Assembly: GCA_964342745.1 (NCBI GenBank)
Contig: CAYFFW010000008.1
Coordinates: 1 to 51,880, forward strand
DNA: 51,880 bases
Reading direction: 5' to 3'
Source: AEGEAN-183 sp964342745
Lineage (GTDB): Bacteria; Pseudomonadota; Gammaproteobacteria; Magnimaribacterales; Magnimaribacteraceae
Shown: piece by piece, positions 16,204-25,785 of the stretch
Numbering within the stretch: position 1 is the stretch's first letter
How the letters are laid out: each line of letters begins with the position of its first letter
The notes under the pieces: model-generated
Databases searched by the model: none
Seen by the model: only the letters and a program-made list of their open reading frames with translations
What the model was told of the DNA's origin: nothing
Program-made: the position numbers and the translations under genes

Positions 16204-17652
16204 ATGACACAACACCTTAAAAAATTTCTTAGGTTTTTTCTTTCGGAGAAATCTGCTTCAGAATTAATCCAGTTCATTACTTTAGGGTTTCCTATGTTCC
16301 TTTCTCAAGCAGCCCTTTCTCTTATTGGTATAAATGCTGTTATCCAATCTGGAAATTATTCAAAGGATGTCTTAGCAGGCATATTGACGGCAAATGCCAT
16401 TTGGTTCCCCATTTTTTTAAGCCTTGGTGGTTTAATTTTCTTTGTTACCCCAATGGTTGCTCAGCTTTATGGAGCAAAAAAACTAGATGAAATTGGGCCC
16501 CTCGTAAGACAAGCTTATTGGTTAATATTGCCAATAATCTTAGTAGGCATGTCAATCTTGTTTGTCGTACCTAACTTTCTTCATCTTATGGACATTGAAG
16601 ATGAAATAATTTTTCATGCAAAAGAGTATCTTTCTACTTTTACCTTAGCTATCCCAGCTATATTACTAATGCAACCCCTAAGATCTCTAAGTGAAGGAAT
16701 AAAAAGACCCGTTCCTATTACTTTAATTAATATTTTAACTTTGATTTTAGCTATCCTTGGAAATTATGCTTTCATTTATGGAAATTGGGGATTCCCAGAA
16801 TTGGGGGCAAGAGGATCTGGATTATCTGCCATTATAGGAACTTGGACTTCATTAACTATACTTGTCCTTTATGTTAAATTTAAAAAAGAGATTTACTCTC
16901 CAACAAAATTTTTTGATAAATTTGATTTACCTTCACTTAAAGTAATTAGAGAGATTCTTAAAGGAGGCCTTCCAATGGGAGCTTCTAACTTCATTGAATT
17001 GAGTATGTTTAGTGGAGCTACCTTAATTCTTGGAAGGCTAGGTGCTGATGTAGTTGCAGCTCATGGTATTGCTATAAATATAGGGGGTTTTCTATTCATG
17101 GTGCCCTTAAGTGTTGGAATGGCAGCTTCGGTTATAGTTGGTAATAAAATAGGTGAAAACAAACTTAAAGGAGCTAGATACAGTTCTTTCTACTCCCTAA
17201 AGTTTGGTTGTACCCTAGGAATTGTAAATACTATTATTCTACTTACTTGCTCAGATCTGCTTGTTTCATTCTTTACTCAAGATCCTAATGTTAAGCAGCT
17301 GGGTGTACTTCTCCTTATTTTTGCAGCTTTCTTTCAAATTGCTGATGCGCTTGTTATAGGAGCTCAAGGTAGTTTAAGGGGTTATAAAGTTACACTTGTT
17401 CCCATGCTGATAATGCTCATTTCTTTTTGGTTATTTGCTCTTCCTTTTGGTTACAGCCTAGCCGTAACTGAATTTTGGAATGTACAATTAGGAGCTCCTG
17501 GTATGTGGACAGGAATGTTACTTGGATTGGTTTTGTGTTCGGCTTTAATGGTTTGGAGATTGAACTATGTTACTTCAAAGACGCTGGAATTCCACAAAAA
17601 GGAGTTATCTTTTAATGAGATGAGACTGGATGGCTTTAAAATAAGATTGTAA
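16204..17652 (+). CDS. MATE family efflux transporter (NorM-like)
   Basis: Multidrug and toxin extrusion family exporter, usually driven by sodium or proton gradients. The 482-residue protein has about 12 hydrophobic helices in two similar halves, with typical segments GFPMFLSQAALSLIG, FVTPMVAQLYGA and GLPMGASNFIELSMF. The substrate is unknown. It begins 51 bases from the divergent acyltransferase and is followed after 2 bases by tusA, so the two are probably cotranscribed. Confidence 0.92.
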   Translation: MTQHLKKFLRFFLSEKSASELIQFITLGFPMFLSQAALSLIGINAVIQSGNYSKDVLAGILTANAIWFPIFLSLGGLIFFVTPMVAQLYGAKKLDEIGPLVRQAYWLILPIILVGMSILFVVPNFLHLMDIEDEIIFHAKEYLSTFTLAIPAILLMQPLRSLSEGIKRPVPITLINILTLILAILGNYAFIYGNWGFPELGARGSGLSAIIGTWTSLTILVLYVKFKKEIYSPTKFFDKFDLPSLKVIREILKGGLPMGASNFIELSMFSGATLILGRLGADVVAAHGIAINIGGFLFMVPLSVGMAASVIVGNKIGENKLKGARYSSFYSLKFGCTLGIVNTIILLTCSDLLVSFFTQDPNVKQLGVLLLIFAAFFQIADALVIGAQGSLRGYKVTLVPMLIMLISFWLFALPFGYSLAVTEFWNVQLGAPGMWTGMLLGLVLCSALMVWRLNYVTSKTLEFHKKELSFNEMRLDGFKIRL

Positions 17653-17654
17653 TT

Positions 17655-17882
17655 ATGAAGATTGATGCAGCTGGGCTTCTTTGCCCCGAACCTATTATGA
17701 TGCTTCATAAAGGAATAAAAGAAATATCCGATGGAGATAGAATCGAGCTTTATGCAACTGACCCTTCTACCGAAAGAGATATTGATAGATTTTGTGAATT
17801 CTTAGGTCACAATTTATTGGATAAAAAAATCTCGCCAGAGAGTTTGTATTTTTTAATAGAAAAAAGAGGAAAAAATGACTGA
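17655..17882 (+). CDS. tusA: Sulfurtransferase TusA
   Basis: Small persulfide carrier that takes sulfur from IscS-type desulfurases for tRNA thiolation and other uses. The 75-residue protein carries the family motif CPEP with C10 as persulfide Cys, and the ATDPSTERDIDRFCEFLGH block matches E. coli TusA closely. An IscS gene is present at 37098-38312. It overlaps the next gene by 8 bases and follows the MATE gene by 2. A more divergent paralogue lies at 48108-48332. Confidence 0.9.
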   Translation: MKIDAAGLLCPEPIMMLHKGIKEISDGDRIELYATDPSTERDIDRFCEFLGHNLLDKKISPESLYFLIEKRGKND

Positions 17883-18900
17883 ATTAATTAATAAAAGATG
17901 GGTACTCAACAAGAGACCTGAAGGAATGCCAGAAAATGACTGTTGGAAATTAGAAGAGATTCCTGTTACAGAAATTGCTGAAGGCAACATACTAATTAAA
18001 ACCCTTTTCTTATCGATTGACCCCTATATGAGAGGGAGAATGAATGATGCTGAGTCTTATGCTGATCCAATTAAGATCGGAGAGGTTATGACAGGAGAAA
18101 CATTAGGTGTCGTGGTACAAAGTAAATCAAAGAACTTTAATGTTGGAGACCATGTTTGTGTTCACCGCGGCTGGCAAAGTTATATTGAAGTCTCTGGTGA
18201 TGAAAGAGCATTATTTAAAGCTGATCCAAGTATAGTTCCTTTATCAACCTATTTAGGAACAGTTGGAATGCCTGGCAGAACTGCTTATTTTGGCTTATTG
18301 CGAGTGGGTAAACCCAAGCCTGGAGAAACCATTGTCGTTTCAGCCGCATCAGGTGCTGTGGGTACAGTGGTTGGTCAAATGGCAAAGATTTTAGGATGCA
18401 GAGCTGTGGGTGTTGCTGGAGGAGAAACTAAGTGCTCTTATGTAACAAAAGAATTAGGCTTTGATGCTTGTATTGATTACAAAGCAGGGAACCTAGAAGA
18501 AGACCTTAAGGCAGCTTGTCCTGATGGAATAGATATTTATTTTGAAAACGTTGGTGGGGAAGTTTCAAAAGCTGTGGCTTCAAATCTAAACCCTGGTGCC
18601 AGAATACCTATTTGTGGATTTATAGCCCATTACAACTCAACTGATATGGAGAAAGAAGAAACTCCCTTCCATGTTTTTGGATCTTTAGATCCTGTTCCAG
18701 AGCATAGATTTTTTGTTGTTACTGAGTGGTTTAATGAATGGCCTCAAGCCACAAAAGAACTTTCTGATTGGATTAAAGATGGAAAGATTAAATATCGTGA
18801 AACTATTAGTGAAGGATTAGAAAATGCCCCTCAAGCTTTAAGAGATGTTCTTTCTGGAAAGAATTTTGGGAAACAAGTAGTTAAGGTAGCCGACAAATAG
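17875..18900 (+). CDS. NADP-dependent medium-chain reductase (CurA/leukotriene B4 dehydrogenase type)
   Basis: A 341-residue zinc-independent MDR-superfamily oxidoreductase that reduces alpha,beta-unsaturated carbonyls with NADPH. It shows the family start (NKRWVLNKRPEG), LFLSIDPYMRGRM, the nucleotide-binding segment VSAASGAVGTVVGQMAK and ENVGGEVSKAV. The natural substrate is unknown; a role in detoxifying reactive enals is typical. It overlaps tusA by 8 bases and ends the plus-strand run, converging on sucD across 61 bases in which no clear terminator was seen. Confidence 0.92.
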   Translation: MTELINKRWVLNKRPEGMPENDCWKLEEIPVTEIAEGNILIKTLFLSIDPYMRGRMNDAESYADPIKIGEVMTGETLGVVVQSKSKNFNVGDHVCVHRGWQSYIEVSGDERALFKADPSIVPLSTYLGTVGMPGRTAYFGLLRVGKPKPGETIVVSAASGAVGTVVGQMAKILGCRAVGVAGGETKCSYVTKELGFDACIDYKAGNLEEDLKAACPDGIDIYFENVGGEVSKAVASNLNPGARIPICGFIAHYNSTDMEKEETPFHVFGSLDPVPEHRFFVVTEWFNEWPQATKELSDWIKDGKIKYRETISEGLENAPQALRDVLSGKNFGKQVVKVADK

Positions 18901-18961
18901 AAATTTTACCTGGTTAACTATTTTAATTTAAGAAAACTTCTATTTTTTAGATGTTTTTAGT

Positions 18962-19834
18962 CTACCATCCAGTTATTTCTGCTATCCCTATTCCTATTTC
19001 TGCTGGACTCCTTACTGTTCGAACTCCTGCCGCTTCTAATGCTTTAAATTTTTCTTCTGCCGTTCCCTTTCCTCCTGCAATTATTGCTCCTGCATGCCCC
19101 ATTCTCTTACCTGCAGGAGCAGTAACTCCAGCAATATAAGAAACTACAGGTTTCGAAACATCGCTCTGAATATATTCAGCTGCAGCTTCTTCTGCAGTAC
19201 CTCCTATCTCTCCAACCATTACAATTGCTTCAGTAGCAGGGTCAGATTCAAATAATGAAAGCATGTCAATAAAACTAGATCCAGGTATAGGATCTCCGCC
19301 AATACCAACACAACTACTTTGACCAAATCCCAAGTCTGTAGTTTGTTTTACTGCCTCATAGGTTAATGTTCCAGATCTAGATATCACTCCAACTCTTCCT
19401 GGTAAATGAATGTTATTGGGCATAATTCCCATTTTACTCTCACCAGGGGTGATAATTCCTGGGCAGTTTGGGCCTATTAGTCTTGAACCCAATTCATCAC
19501 ATCTGATTTTTACTTCTATCATATCCAGTGTAGGTATGCCTTCAGTTATGCAAACTATTAGATCTATCCCTGCTTCTGCAGATTCAAGAATAGACTCCTT
19601 ACAAAATCTGGGAGGAACAAAAATTAAACTGGCAGTTGCTTCTGTAGCATTCACAGCTTCTTTAACTGTATTAAAAACTGGCAAACTTAGATGATTTTGT
19701 CCTCCCTTTCCTGGCGTTACTCCTCCTAAAAGGTTAGTACCATAATCTATACACTGTTCGCAGTGTTGTGTTGCTTGAGAGCCTGTAAAGCCCTGGCAAA
19801 TTACCTTAGTCTCTTTATCAATTAAGATGCTCAT
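18962..19834 (-). CDS. sucD: Succinyl-CoA synthetase alpha subunit SucD
   Basis: With SucC converts succinyl-CoA, phosphate and ADP or GDP to succinate, CoA and nucleoside triphosphate. The 290-residue protein has the CoA-binding start (VICQGFTGSQATQHCEQ), GPNCPGIITPGE and the phospho-His loop GHAGAII. Its ATG overlaps the end of sucC by 4 bases. Last gene of sdhCDAB-lpd-sucCD. Its substrate must come from a source other than SucAB if the neighbouring gap reflects true gene loss. Confidence 0.98.
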   Translation of the reverse strand: MSILIDKETKVICQGFTGSQATQHCEQCIDYGTNLLGGVTPGKGGQNHLSLPVFNTVKEAVNATEATASLIFVPPRFCKESILESAEAGIDLIVCITEGIPTLDMIEVKIRCDELGSRLIGPNCPGIITPGESKMGIMPNNIHLPGRVGVISRSGTLTYEAVKQTTDLGFGQSSCVGIGGDPIPGSSFIDMLSLFESDPATEAIVMVGEIGGTAEEAAAEYIQSDVSKPVVSYIAGVTAPAGKRMGHAGAIIAGGKGTAEEKFKALEAAGVRTVRSPAEIGIGIAEITGW

Positions 19835-21003
19835 TCAGATACTCCCTGAGAAGCCTTCACTACTAATTCAGCTGCATCTTCTAAGTTAGAAGCACTAATT
19901 ATATTAAGTCCACTATCAGACAGTTTTTTTGAGCCTAGATCTGCATTATTTCCTTCAAGCCTCACCACAACAGGGACACTTACTCCTATCTGTTCCACTG
20001 CCTCTATTATTCCGTCAGCTATAACGTCGCATCTAACGATTCCTCCAAATATATTAATGAGAACTGCTTGGACCGCACTATCTGAAAGAATTATCTTAAA
20101 AGCTTCAGAGACTCTTTTTGAATCAGCTGCTCCCCCTACATCAAGAAAATTGGCTGGCTCACCTCCATGAAGTTTAATAATATCCATTGTTCCCATAGCC
20201 AATCCTGCTCCATTTACCATACAACCAATATTACCCTCTAAGGAAACATAACTTAGATTCCACCTCGCTGCATTAGATTCTCTTTCATCTTCTTGAGAAG
20301 CGTCATTAATCTCAACAAGTGACTCCTGTCTATACAAGGCATTTGAATCAACATTAACTTTGGCATCTAAACAAATAAGGTGCCCTTCCTTTGTAATAAC
20401 CAATGGATTTATCTCTAATAAAGACAGATCTTTGTCTACAAACAATTGAGCTAGAGAAAGGTAAATATCTTCAAACTGATTACTTTGAAACTGATTCAAT
20501 CCAAGTTTAGAGGACAATTCTTTAGCCTCATTAGGCAAGGGCCCTTTGAACGGATCAATTTCTACTTGAAATATTTTTTCTGGTGAATTGGAAGCAACTT
20601 CCTCAATATTTACACCCCCTTCTTGAGAAGCCATAAAGACAAGTCTTTGCGAAGTTCGGTCTATAACTGCTCCTAGATATAATTCTTCAGCTATTTCTGT
20701 ACATTCTTCAACCAAAATTGTATTTACTGGTTGCCCTTTTTCATCAGTTTGATAAGTAACTAAATTCTGACCTAACCATTTTTCACTGAATTCTTTGGCT
20801 TCTTCCACTGTATTTACTAACTGAACACCACCAGCTTTTCCTCTTCCTCCAGCATGAACCTGAGCTTTTACTACCCATTTATCCCCTCCAAGTGAAGAGA
20901 TTGCATCTTCAATCTCAGTAGACTTAGATATGGGTATACCTTTTGAAACTGAAATACCATATTCTCTAAAAAGATCTTTAGCTTGATATTCATGAAGATT
21001 CAT
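19831..21003 (-). CDS. sucC: Succinyl-CoA synthetase beta subunit SucC
   Basis: ATP-grasp subunit that binds the nucleotide and, with SucD, makes succinate from succinyl-CoA. The 390-residue protein shows MNLHEYQAKDLFREYG, KAQVHAGGRGKAGG, LLEINPLV and GGIVRCDVIADGI, as in the bacterial ADP/GDP-forming enzymes. It overlaps lpd and sucD by 4 bases at each end, so translation is likely coupled. Confidence 0.98.
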   Translation of the reverse strand: MNLHEYQAKDLFREYGISVSKGIPISKSTEIEDAISSLGGDKWVVKAQVHAGGRGKAGGVQLVNTVEEAKEFSEKWLGQNLVTYQTDEKGQPVNTILVEECTEIAEELYLGAVIDRTSQRLVFMASQEGGVNIEEVASNSPEKIFQVEIDPFKGPLPNEAKELSSKLGLNQFQSNQFEDIYLSLAQLFVDKDLSLLEINPLVITKEGHLICLDAKVNVDSNALYRQESLVEINDASQEDERESNAARWNLSYVSLEGNIGCMVNGAGLAMGTMDIIKLHGGEPANFLDVGGAADSKRVSEAFKIILSDSAVQAVLINIFGGIVRCDVIADGIIEAVEQIGVSVPVVVRLEGNNADLGSKKLSDSGLNIISASNLEDAAELVVKASQGVSE

Positions 21004-22427
21004 TTTCTTTTCCTGTTATTTAAATGGACTGCTTTTCCTTTTGCAGATAAGACGGCTTCATGCAAAGCTTCCGATACTGTTGGATGGCTAAATATTATAG
21101 AACCTAGTTGGTCTGCTGTAGTATTAGATTCCATAGCAATCAAACCTTGCTGCACAACATCCGCTGCAGAAGGTCCTAAAGCATGAACTCCTATTATTAA
21201 ATCATTATCTTTGTTCACTATAACTTTAACAAACCCCTCTTCTTCATTAGAAGCTAAAGCTCTAGCATTAGCTTTGAAAGGAAACATACCTGTCTCAATT
21301 GAAAAACCTTCTTCTATAGCCAGTTCTTCTGAATAACCCGACCAAGCTATCTCAGGGTGAGTATAAATAACAGAAGGGATATTTCTATAATTCATTTCGA
21401 AGTTATTTCCTGCAATTTTTTCAGCAACCATCAAGCCCTCTTCTGAAGCTTTGTGAGCCAACATCGGACCTCTAACTAAATCACCTATTGCATAAATATT
21501 AGGTACATTTGACTGGCAAAACTCATTAACTTCTACAAAATTTTTATTATCTAATTTAACTCCTAGATTTGAATCAAAAAGATCTTCTGATGCAGGACAT
21601 CTTCCTATAGCAAAAATAACTTTATCCACTTTAAGGCCATTAACTTCTTCGTTATTTGTTCTAACCTCTACCTTATTTCCTTTGATTTCTAGACTTTCTA
21701 TTTCGATCCCCAACTTTATGTTTAAACCCTGTTTTTTTAATATTTTCAAAGCCTCGTTTGACACACTAAGATCTGCATTAGGTAAAAACTCTGTTAGAAC
21801 TTCGCAAACTGTTACTTTTGATCCTAACCTAGACCATATACTAGCTAATTCTAATCCAACTGCACCGGCTCCAATCACTGCGATATTAGTTGGAACTTCA
21901 TTTAGCTCTAAAGCTGAAGAAGAACTCAAAAAATATTCATGATCTAGTTGGTAGTTAAGTAGCTCGGTTGGCCTAGATCCCGTAGCTAAAATTATATTTT
22001 CTACCTTTAGATCTATTTCTTTATTAACGCTCTTAATTTTTACGGTACTTCTGTCCTGGACATAAGCTCTTCCTTCAATCGTATCAACTTTATTAAGTTT
22101 TAATAGACCTGAAACACCTTTAGTCATTGAAGAAATTACCCTTTCTTTTCTTCTTTGCATTTGTTCAAGGTCTAAAGAAAGCCCTGATGCCTTAATACCA
22201 TGATCTTCTAAATCATTTTTTGCTATAGAGAAGGCAAGAGAGCTTTCCAGTAATGCCTTTGAAGGTACACACCCTACATTTAAGCAAGTACCTCCCAAAG
22301 AAATCTCATTCTCCTCTGAAACTTCCTCTATGCATACAGTTTTAAAGCCAAGTTGAGCACAGCGTATAGCCGAAACATAACCTCCAGGACCTGAGCCTAT
22401 GACTGCTACATCATAGTGATTAGTCAT
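21000..22427 (-). CDS. lpdA: Dihydrolipoamide dehydrogenase (E3)
   Basis: FAD/NAD disulfide oxidoreductase that reoxidises dihydrolipoyl groups in 2-oxoacid dehydrogenases and the glycine cleavage system. The 475-residue protein has the FAD motif GSGPGGYVSA, the redox disulfide GGTCLNVGCVPSK, the NAD motif GAGAVGLELASIWSRLG and the C-terminal HPTVSEALHEA His-Glu pair. In related genomes lpd sits between sucB and sucC; here the genes before it are sdhB and sdhA, with sucA and sucB absent. It may serve pyruvate dehydrogenase or glycine cleavage encoded elsewhere. Confidence 0.97.
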   Translation of the reverse strand: MTNHYDVAVIGSGPGGYVSAIRCAQLGFKTVCIEEVSEENEISLGGTCLNVGCVPSKALLESSLAFSIAKNDLEDHGIKASGLSLDLEQMQRRKERVISSMTKGVSGLLKLNKVDTIEGRAYVQDRSTVKIKSVNKEIDLKVENIILATGSRPTELLNYQLDHEYFLSSSSALELNEVPTNIAVIGAGAVGLELASIWSRLGSKVTVCEVLTEFLPNADLSVSNEALKILKKQGLNIKLGIEIESLEIKGNKVEVRTNNEEVNGLKVDKVIFAIGRCPASEDLFDSNLGVKLDNKNFVEVNEFCQSNVPNIYAIGDLVRGPMLAHKASEEGLMVAEKIAGNNFEMNYRNIPSVIYTHPEIAWSGYSEELAIEEGFSIETGMFPFKANARALASNEEEGFVKVIVNKDNDLIIGVHALGPSAADVVQQGLIAMESNTTADQLGSIIFSHPTVSEALHEAVLSAKGKAVHLNNRKRK

Positions 22428-22444
22428 AAACTTTCCCCTTTCCC

Positions 22445-23185
22445 TTACTTATTTCTGTTAATGAGTTTTTTTCTAATATTTGAAATTGCCTCAGTCGGAT
22501 TTAGGCCTTTTGGGCAAACAGAAACACAATTCATTATTCCATGACATCGATACAGACTAAATGCATCATCTAACTCAGATAATCTTTCTTCAGTAGCTTG
22601 ATCCCTAGAATCTGAGATAAACCTCCAAGATTGAAGGAGAGCTGCTGGTCCTAAGAATTTATCAGGATTCCACCAGAAAGATGGACAGGCAGTAGAACAA
22701 CACCCGCATAAAATACATTCATACAATCCATCTAAGTCTTCTCTTTCTTCAGGAGATTGTCTTCTTTCCTTTTCAGGAGCTTCATCTTTAGTTATAAGAT
22801 AAGGTTTTACTTTCTCTAGTTGATCAAAAAACTGTTTCATATCTACAATCAAATCTCTTACAACTGGCAGGCCAGGCATTGGTTTTAAAACTAACCGGTC
22901 TCTCCTAACGGCTTCAGAAAGTGGAGTGATACAAGCTAATCCATTTTTTCCATTTATATTCATGCCATCAGATCCACAAACACCTTCACCACAAGACCTT
23001 CTAAAAGCAAGAGAAGTTTCCTCCTTTTTCGCCAATAATAAAGCATCTAGAACCATTAGATCTTTGTTGGCAGGAACTTCAATCTCTATATCTTGCATAT
23101 AAGGCTTATCATCTTGGCTAGGGTCAAAACGAAAAACACTTAAAGTTAAACTCTTAACTTCTTCTAAAGGTATAGCTGTGCTCAT
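22445..23185 (-). CDS. sdhB: Succinate dehydrogenase iron-sulfur subunit SdhB
   Basis: Electron-transfer subunit of complex II. The 246-residue protein has the [2Fe-2S] Cys set (CGEGVCGSDGMNING and the following Cys), then CILCGCCSTACP and CHGIMNCVSVCPKG for the [4Fe-4S] and [3Fe-4S] clusters. Its start touches the sdhA stop codon (1-base overlap), and lpd follows after 17 bases. Confidence 0.98.
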   Translation of the reverse strand: MSTAIPLEEVKSLTLSVFRFDPSQDDKPYMQDIEIEVPANKDLMVLDALLLAKKEETSLAFRRSCGEGVCGSDGMNINGKNGLACITPLSEAVRRDRLVLKPMPGLPVVRDLIVDMKQFFDQLEKVKPYLITKDEAPEKERRQSPEEREDLDGLYECILCGCCSTACPSFWWNPDKFLGPAALLQSWRFISDSRDQATEERLSELDDAFSLYRCHGIMNCVSVCPKGLNPTEAISNIRKKLINRNK

Positions 23186-24978
23186 TAGTATGTCCTCTCT
23201 GCCGGTTGGAAAGCCTGAACAGTATTTGGTCTAAAGTTAACATCTCTTTTGGAAACTGATTTATCAGAAGAAAGGTAAATTGAATGCTTTAACCAATTGT
23301 CATCATCTCTTTCAGTAAAATCTTCTCTAGCATGAGCGCCTCTACTCTCCTTTCTTTCGTTTGCTGTTATTGCAGTTGCTTCTGCAACTTCAAATAAATT
23401 TTGCATTTCAAGGGCCTCTATCCTGGCCGTATTAAAAGATGTTGATTTATCTGATAAATAAATATTCTCTACATCTTCTCTAGAATTATCTAAATCTTTT
23501 ATTCCTTTTTCCATTAAGTCTTCTCTTCTGAAAACCCCAAAATTAGATTGCATATTGTCTTGCATCTCTTTTTTTAATTCATCTGTTTCTTTTCCTCTTT
23601 CCGAGGCATTTAGTTTGTTTAGTCTACTTAATGCTCGATGAATATCTTCATTTGATGAGGGTTTTAAGCTCGAACCTTCTTTTAATGATTCCTCTATAAA
23701 GATTCCTGCAGCCCTTCCAAATACAACTAGATCCAATAAAGAATTTCCACCCAACCTATTTCCACCATGAACGGAGACACTGGCTACTTCTCCAGAAGCA
23801 AAAAGCCCTTTTACTATATAGTCCTTACCATCCTTGACCGTAATCACTTGCCCATGAATGTTTGTAGGAATACCGCCCATCATATAATGACACGTGGGTA
23901 CTACTGGAATTGGCTCAACGGCTGGATCAACATGAGCAAAAGTTTTAGACAACTCTGTTATTCCTGGCAATCTTTTGTGTACTACTTCCGGTCCTAAATG
24001 ATCAAGCCTTAACTTGATATGGTCTTGATTTGGACCACAACCCCTTCCTTCTATTATTTCCAAAGCCATTGATCTAGAAACAACGTCTCTACTTGCTAAG
24101 TCTTTCGCGTTAGGTGCATATCTTTCCATAAACCTTTCGCCGTCTTTATTAACAAGGTACCCGCCCTCTCCACGGCAACCTTCTGTTACCAAAGTACCGT
24201 GTCCATAAATACCTGTGGGATGAAACTGCCACATCTCTATATCTTGAACAGGGAATCCTGCTCTTAGAGCCATTCCAACACCATCACCTGAATTAATAAG
24301 GGCATTAGTTGTTGAAGCATAAATCCTACCTGCTCCTCCTGTAGCTAAAACAGTAGCCTTAGATCTTATATAGAATATTTCTCCAGATTCTATTTCAAAA
24401 GCTATAACGCCCGTGACTTCATTTTCTGAATTAAGAACAAGATCTATTGCAAACCATTCATTTAAGAAATTAGTTCCTGCTTTAAGGTTAGCTTGATAAA
24501 GAGTATGTAAAAGGCTATGTCCAGTCCTGTCAGCAGCAGCGCAAGTTCTAGAAGCTTGCCCGCCTTTCCCATAATTTTTTGACTGACCTCCAAAAGGTCT
24601 TTGATAAATCCTTCCTTCATCTGTCCTTGAGAATGGCATTCCCATGTGCTCTAGTTCAAAAACAGCTTTTGGGCCTTCTTTACACATGTATTCAATAGCA
24701 TCTTGATCTCCAATATAATCAGACCCTTTTACAGTATCAAACATATGCCAACGCCAATCATCTTCAGGATCATCACTTTGAATAGCACAAGTTATACCTC
24801 CTTGAGCTGAAACTGTATGCGACCTTGTAGGAAAAACTTTAGAGATTACTGCAGTATTAAGACCTGATTCAGCCAATTGTAAGGAAGCTCTCATGCCAGA
24901 TCCACCTCCTCCGATTATAATTCCATCAAAATCTTTTATTGGTAGATCTTGGGCTTTTATAATTTCACTTACTTTCAT
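23185..24978 (-). CDS. sdhA: Succinate dehydrogenase flavoprotein subunit SdhA
   Basis: Oxidises succinate to fumarate with covalently bound FAD. The 597-residue protein shows the dinucleotide fold GGGGSGMRASLQLAESG, the covalent-FAD His (H54) in RSHTVSAQGG, the active-site segment QFHPTGIYGHGTLVTEGCRGEGG and HGGNRLGGNSLLDLVVFG. Order sdhC-D-A-B is conserved. Electrons go through SdhB to quinone at the SdhCD anchor. Confidence 0.99.
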   Translation of the reverse strand: MKVSEIIKAQDLPIKDFDGIIIGGGGSGMRASLQLAESGLNTAVISKVFPTRSHTVSAQGGITCAIQSDDPEDDWRWHMFDTVKGSDYIGDQDAIEYMCKEGPKAVFELEHMGMPFSRTDEGRIYQRPFGGQSKNYGKGGQASRTCAAADRTGHSLLHTLYQANLKAGTNFLNEWFAIDLVLNSENEVTGVIAFEIESGEIFYIRSKATVLATGGAGRIYASTTNALINSGDGVGMALRAGFPVQDIEMWQFHPTGIYGHGTLVTEGCRGEGGYLVNKDGERFMERYAPNAKDLASRDVVSRSMALEIIEGRGCGPNQDHIKLRLDHLGPEVVHKRLPGITELSKTFAHVDPAVEPIPVVPTCHYMMGGIPTNIHGQVITVKDGKDYIVKGLFASGEVASVSVHGGNRLGGNSLLDLVVFGRAAGIFIEESLKEGSSLKPSSNEDIHRALSRLNKLNASERGKETDELKKEMQDNMQSNFGVFRREDLMEKGIKDLDNSREDVENIYLSDKSTSFNTARIEALEMQNLFEVAEATAITANERKESRGAHAREDFTERDDDNWLKHSIYLSSDKSVSKRDVNFRPNTVQAFQPAERTY

Positions 24979-24984
24979 AATCCT

Positions 24985-25335
24985 TTACCAAATAATTAAT
25001 AGGGACCATAAGATTACTGATCCTATTATGAAGCTACAAAGCACTCTATAAAACTTATTTATGAGAGGTGCTATGACCCCTAATCTTGCTTCAGTTAAAT
25101 AATCGCTACCTATGGCCCAAGTTCCTATCCAAGTGTGAATTCCAAAAGAAATAAGGAATAGACTGGTGAAAGCTTTCATAAATATACTACTAAAGAGCCC
25201 TTTCCATAGATCAAATGTCAATGGAGCATTGCTCCAAATAAAAAAGGTTAAATACACGAAATAGAGTAATAGAACTAAAGAGCTAAATCTTAATAATAAA
25301 AAATCATTAGTTCCTGAACCAAATATACCCTTCAT
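24985..25335 (-). CDS. sdhD: Succinate dehydrogenase membrane anchor SdhD
   Basis: Membrane anchor subunit of complex II that helps bind heme b and quinone. The start MKGIFGSGTNDF at 25335 gives 116 residues, the usual size, and lies one base after the sdhC stop. A start at 25389 would add 18 residues inside sdhC and is not favoured. Three membrane helices are visible. HTWIGTWAIGSDYL contains the heme-ligand His and the quinone-site Asp-Tyr pair of the E. coli protein. Confidence 0.92.
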   Translation of the reverse strand: MKGIFGSGTNDFLLLRFSSLVLLLYFVYLTFFIWSNAPLTFDLWKGLFSSIFMKAFTSLFLISFGIHTWIGTWAIGSDYLTEARLGVIAPLINKFYRVLCSFIIGSVILWSLLIIW

Positions 25336-25336
25336 G

Positions 25337-25726
25337 TTAAAAGAGAACCTTAAATAGAAAAAAGAATGCAATAACAAGAAATGTAACATTGTAAACCCAT
25401 GATATATAGGTACCAGATTTTAGCTCTTCACCTATTCCAAAAAAATCAGATAAGAGCTTCTTTATTCCAATTAAAGAATGATAAGTAAGTCCTACGAGAA
25501 ATAATAAAAATATAAACTTTAATATAAATAAGTTATTTAAATCATAAACAAGAGCTATGAATTCCTTTTCCGAAGAAAGAGATCTATCTAGAAACCATAC
25601 AGAACCAATAAAAATACAAAAAAGTGCAAAACCAGAAACTCTGTGAAGTATTGAAGAAACACCAATTATTGGAAGGTTAATTGCCAATATGTTTAGGTAA
25701 ATTGGACGATTATCTTCTTTTCTCAT
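25337..25726 (-). CDS. sdhC: Succinate dehydrogenase cytochrome b556 subunit SdhC
   Basis: Membrane anchor of complex II. The start MRKEDNRPIYLNIL at 25726 gives 129 residues, like E. coli SdhC; a TTG start at 25777 would add 17 residues but overlap a perfect -10 hexamer and is rejected. SSILHRVSG holds the quinone-site Ser and Arg, and LTYHSLIGIKKLLSDF holds the heme-ligand His. Three membrane helices. First gene of sdhCDAB-lpd-sucCD; the gene before it, on the same strand, is the MFS transporter. Confidence 0.92.
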   Translation of the reverse strand: MRKEDNRPIYLNILAINLPIIGVSSILHRVSGFALFCIFIGSVWFLDRSLSSEKEFIALVYDLNNLFILKFIFLLFLVGLTYHSLIGIKKLLSDFFGIGEELKSGTYISWVYNVTFLVIAFFFLFKVLF

Positions 25727-25759
25727 TCTGGTTTTAAAACTTAAAGGCTTGGTTACATA

Positions 25760-25765
25760 ATTATA
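25760..25765 (-). promoter_or_regulatory. Candidate -10 element of sdhCDAB-lpd-sucCD
   Basis: A perfect TATAAT on the minus strand lies 34 bases before the sdhC ATG at 25726, in the short gap after the MFS gene. The -35 region (near 25783-25788) is poor, which would fit activator-dependent control. Start of transcription would be near 25753. Confidence 0.4.
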
Positions 25766-25785
25766 ATTTGGCAACAAAGCGAATG

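Noticed and set aside
18901..18961. Hairpin terminator between the reductase gene and sucD
   Set aside because: The 61 bases are AT-rich with short T runs but no stable stem was found.
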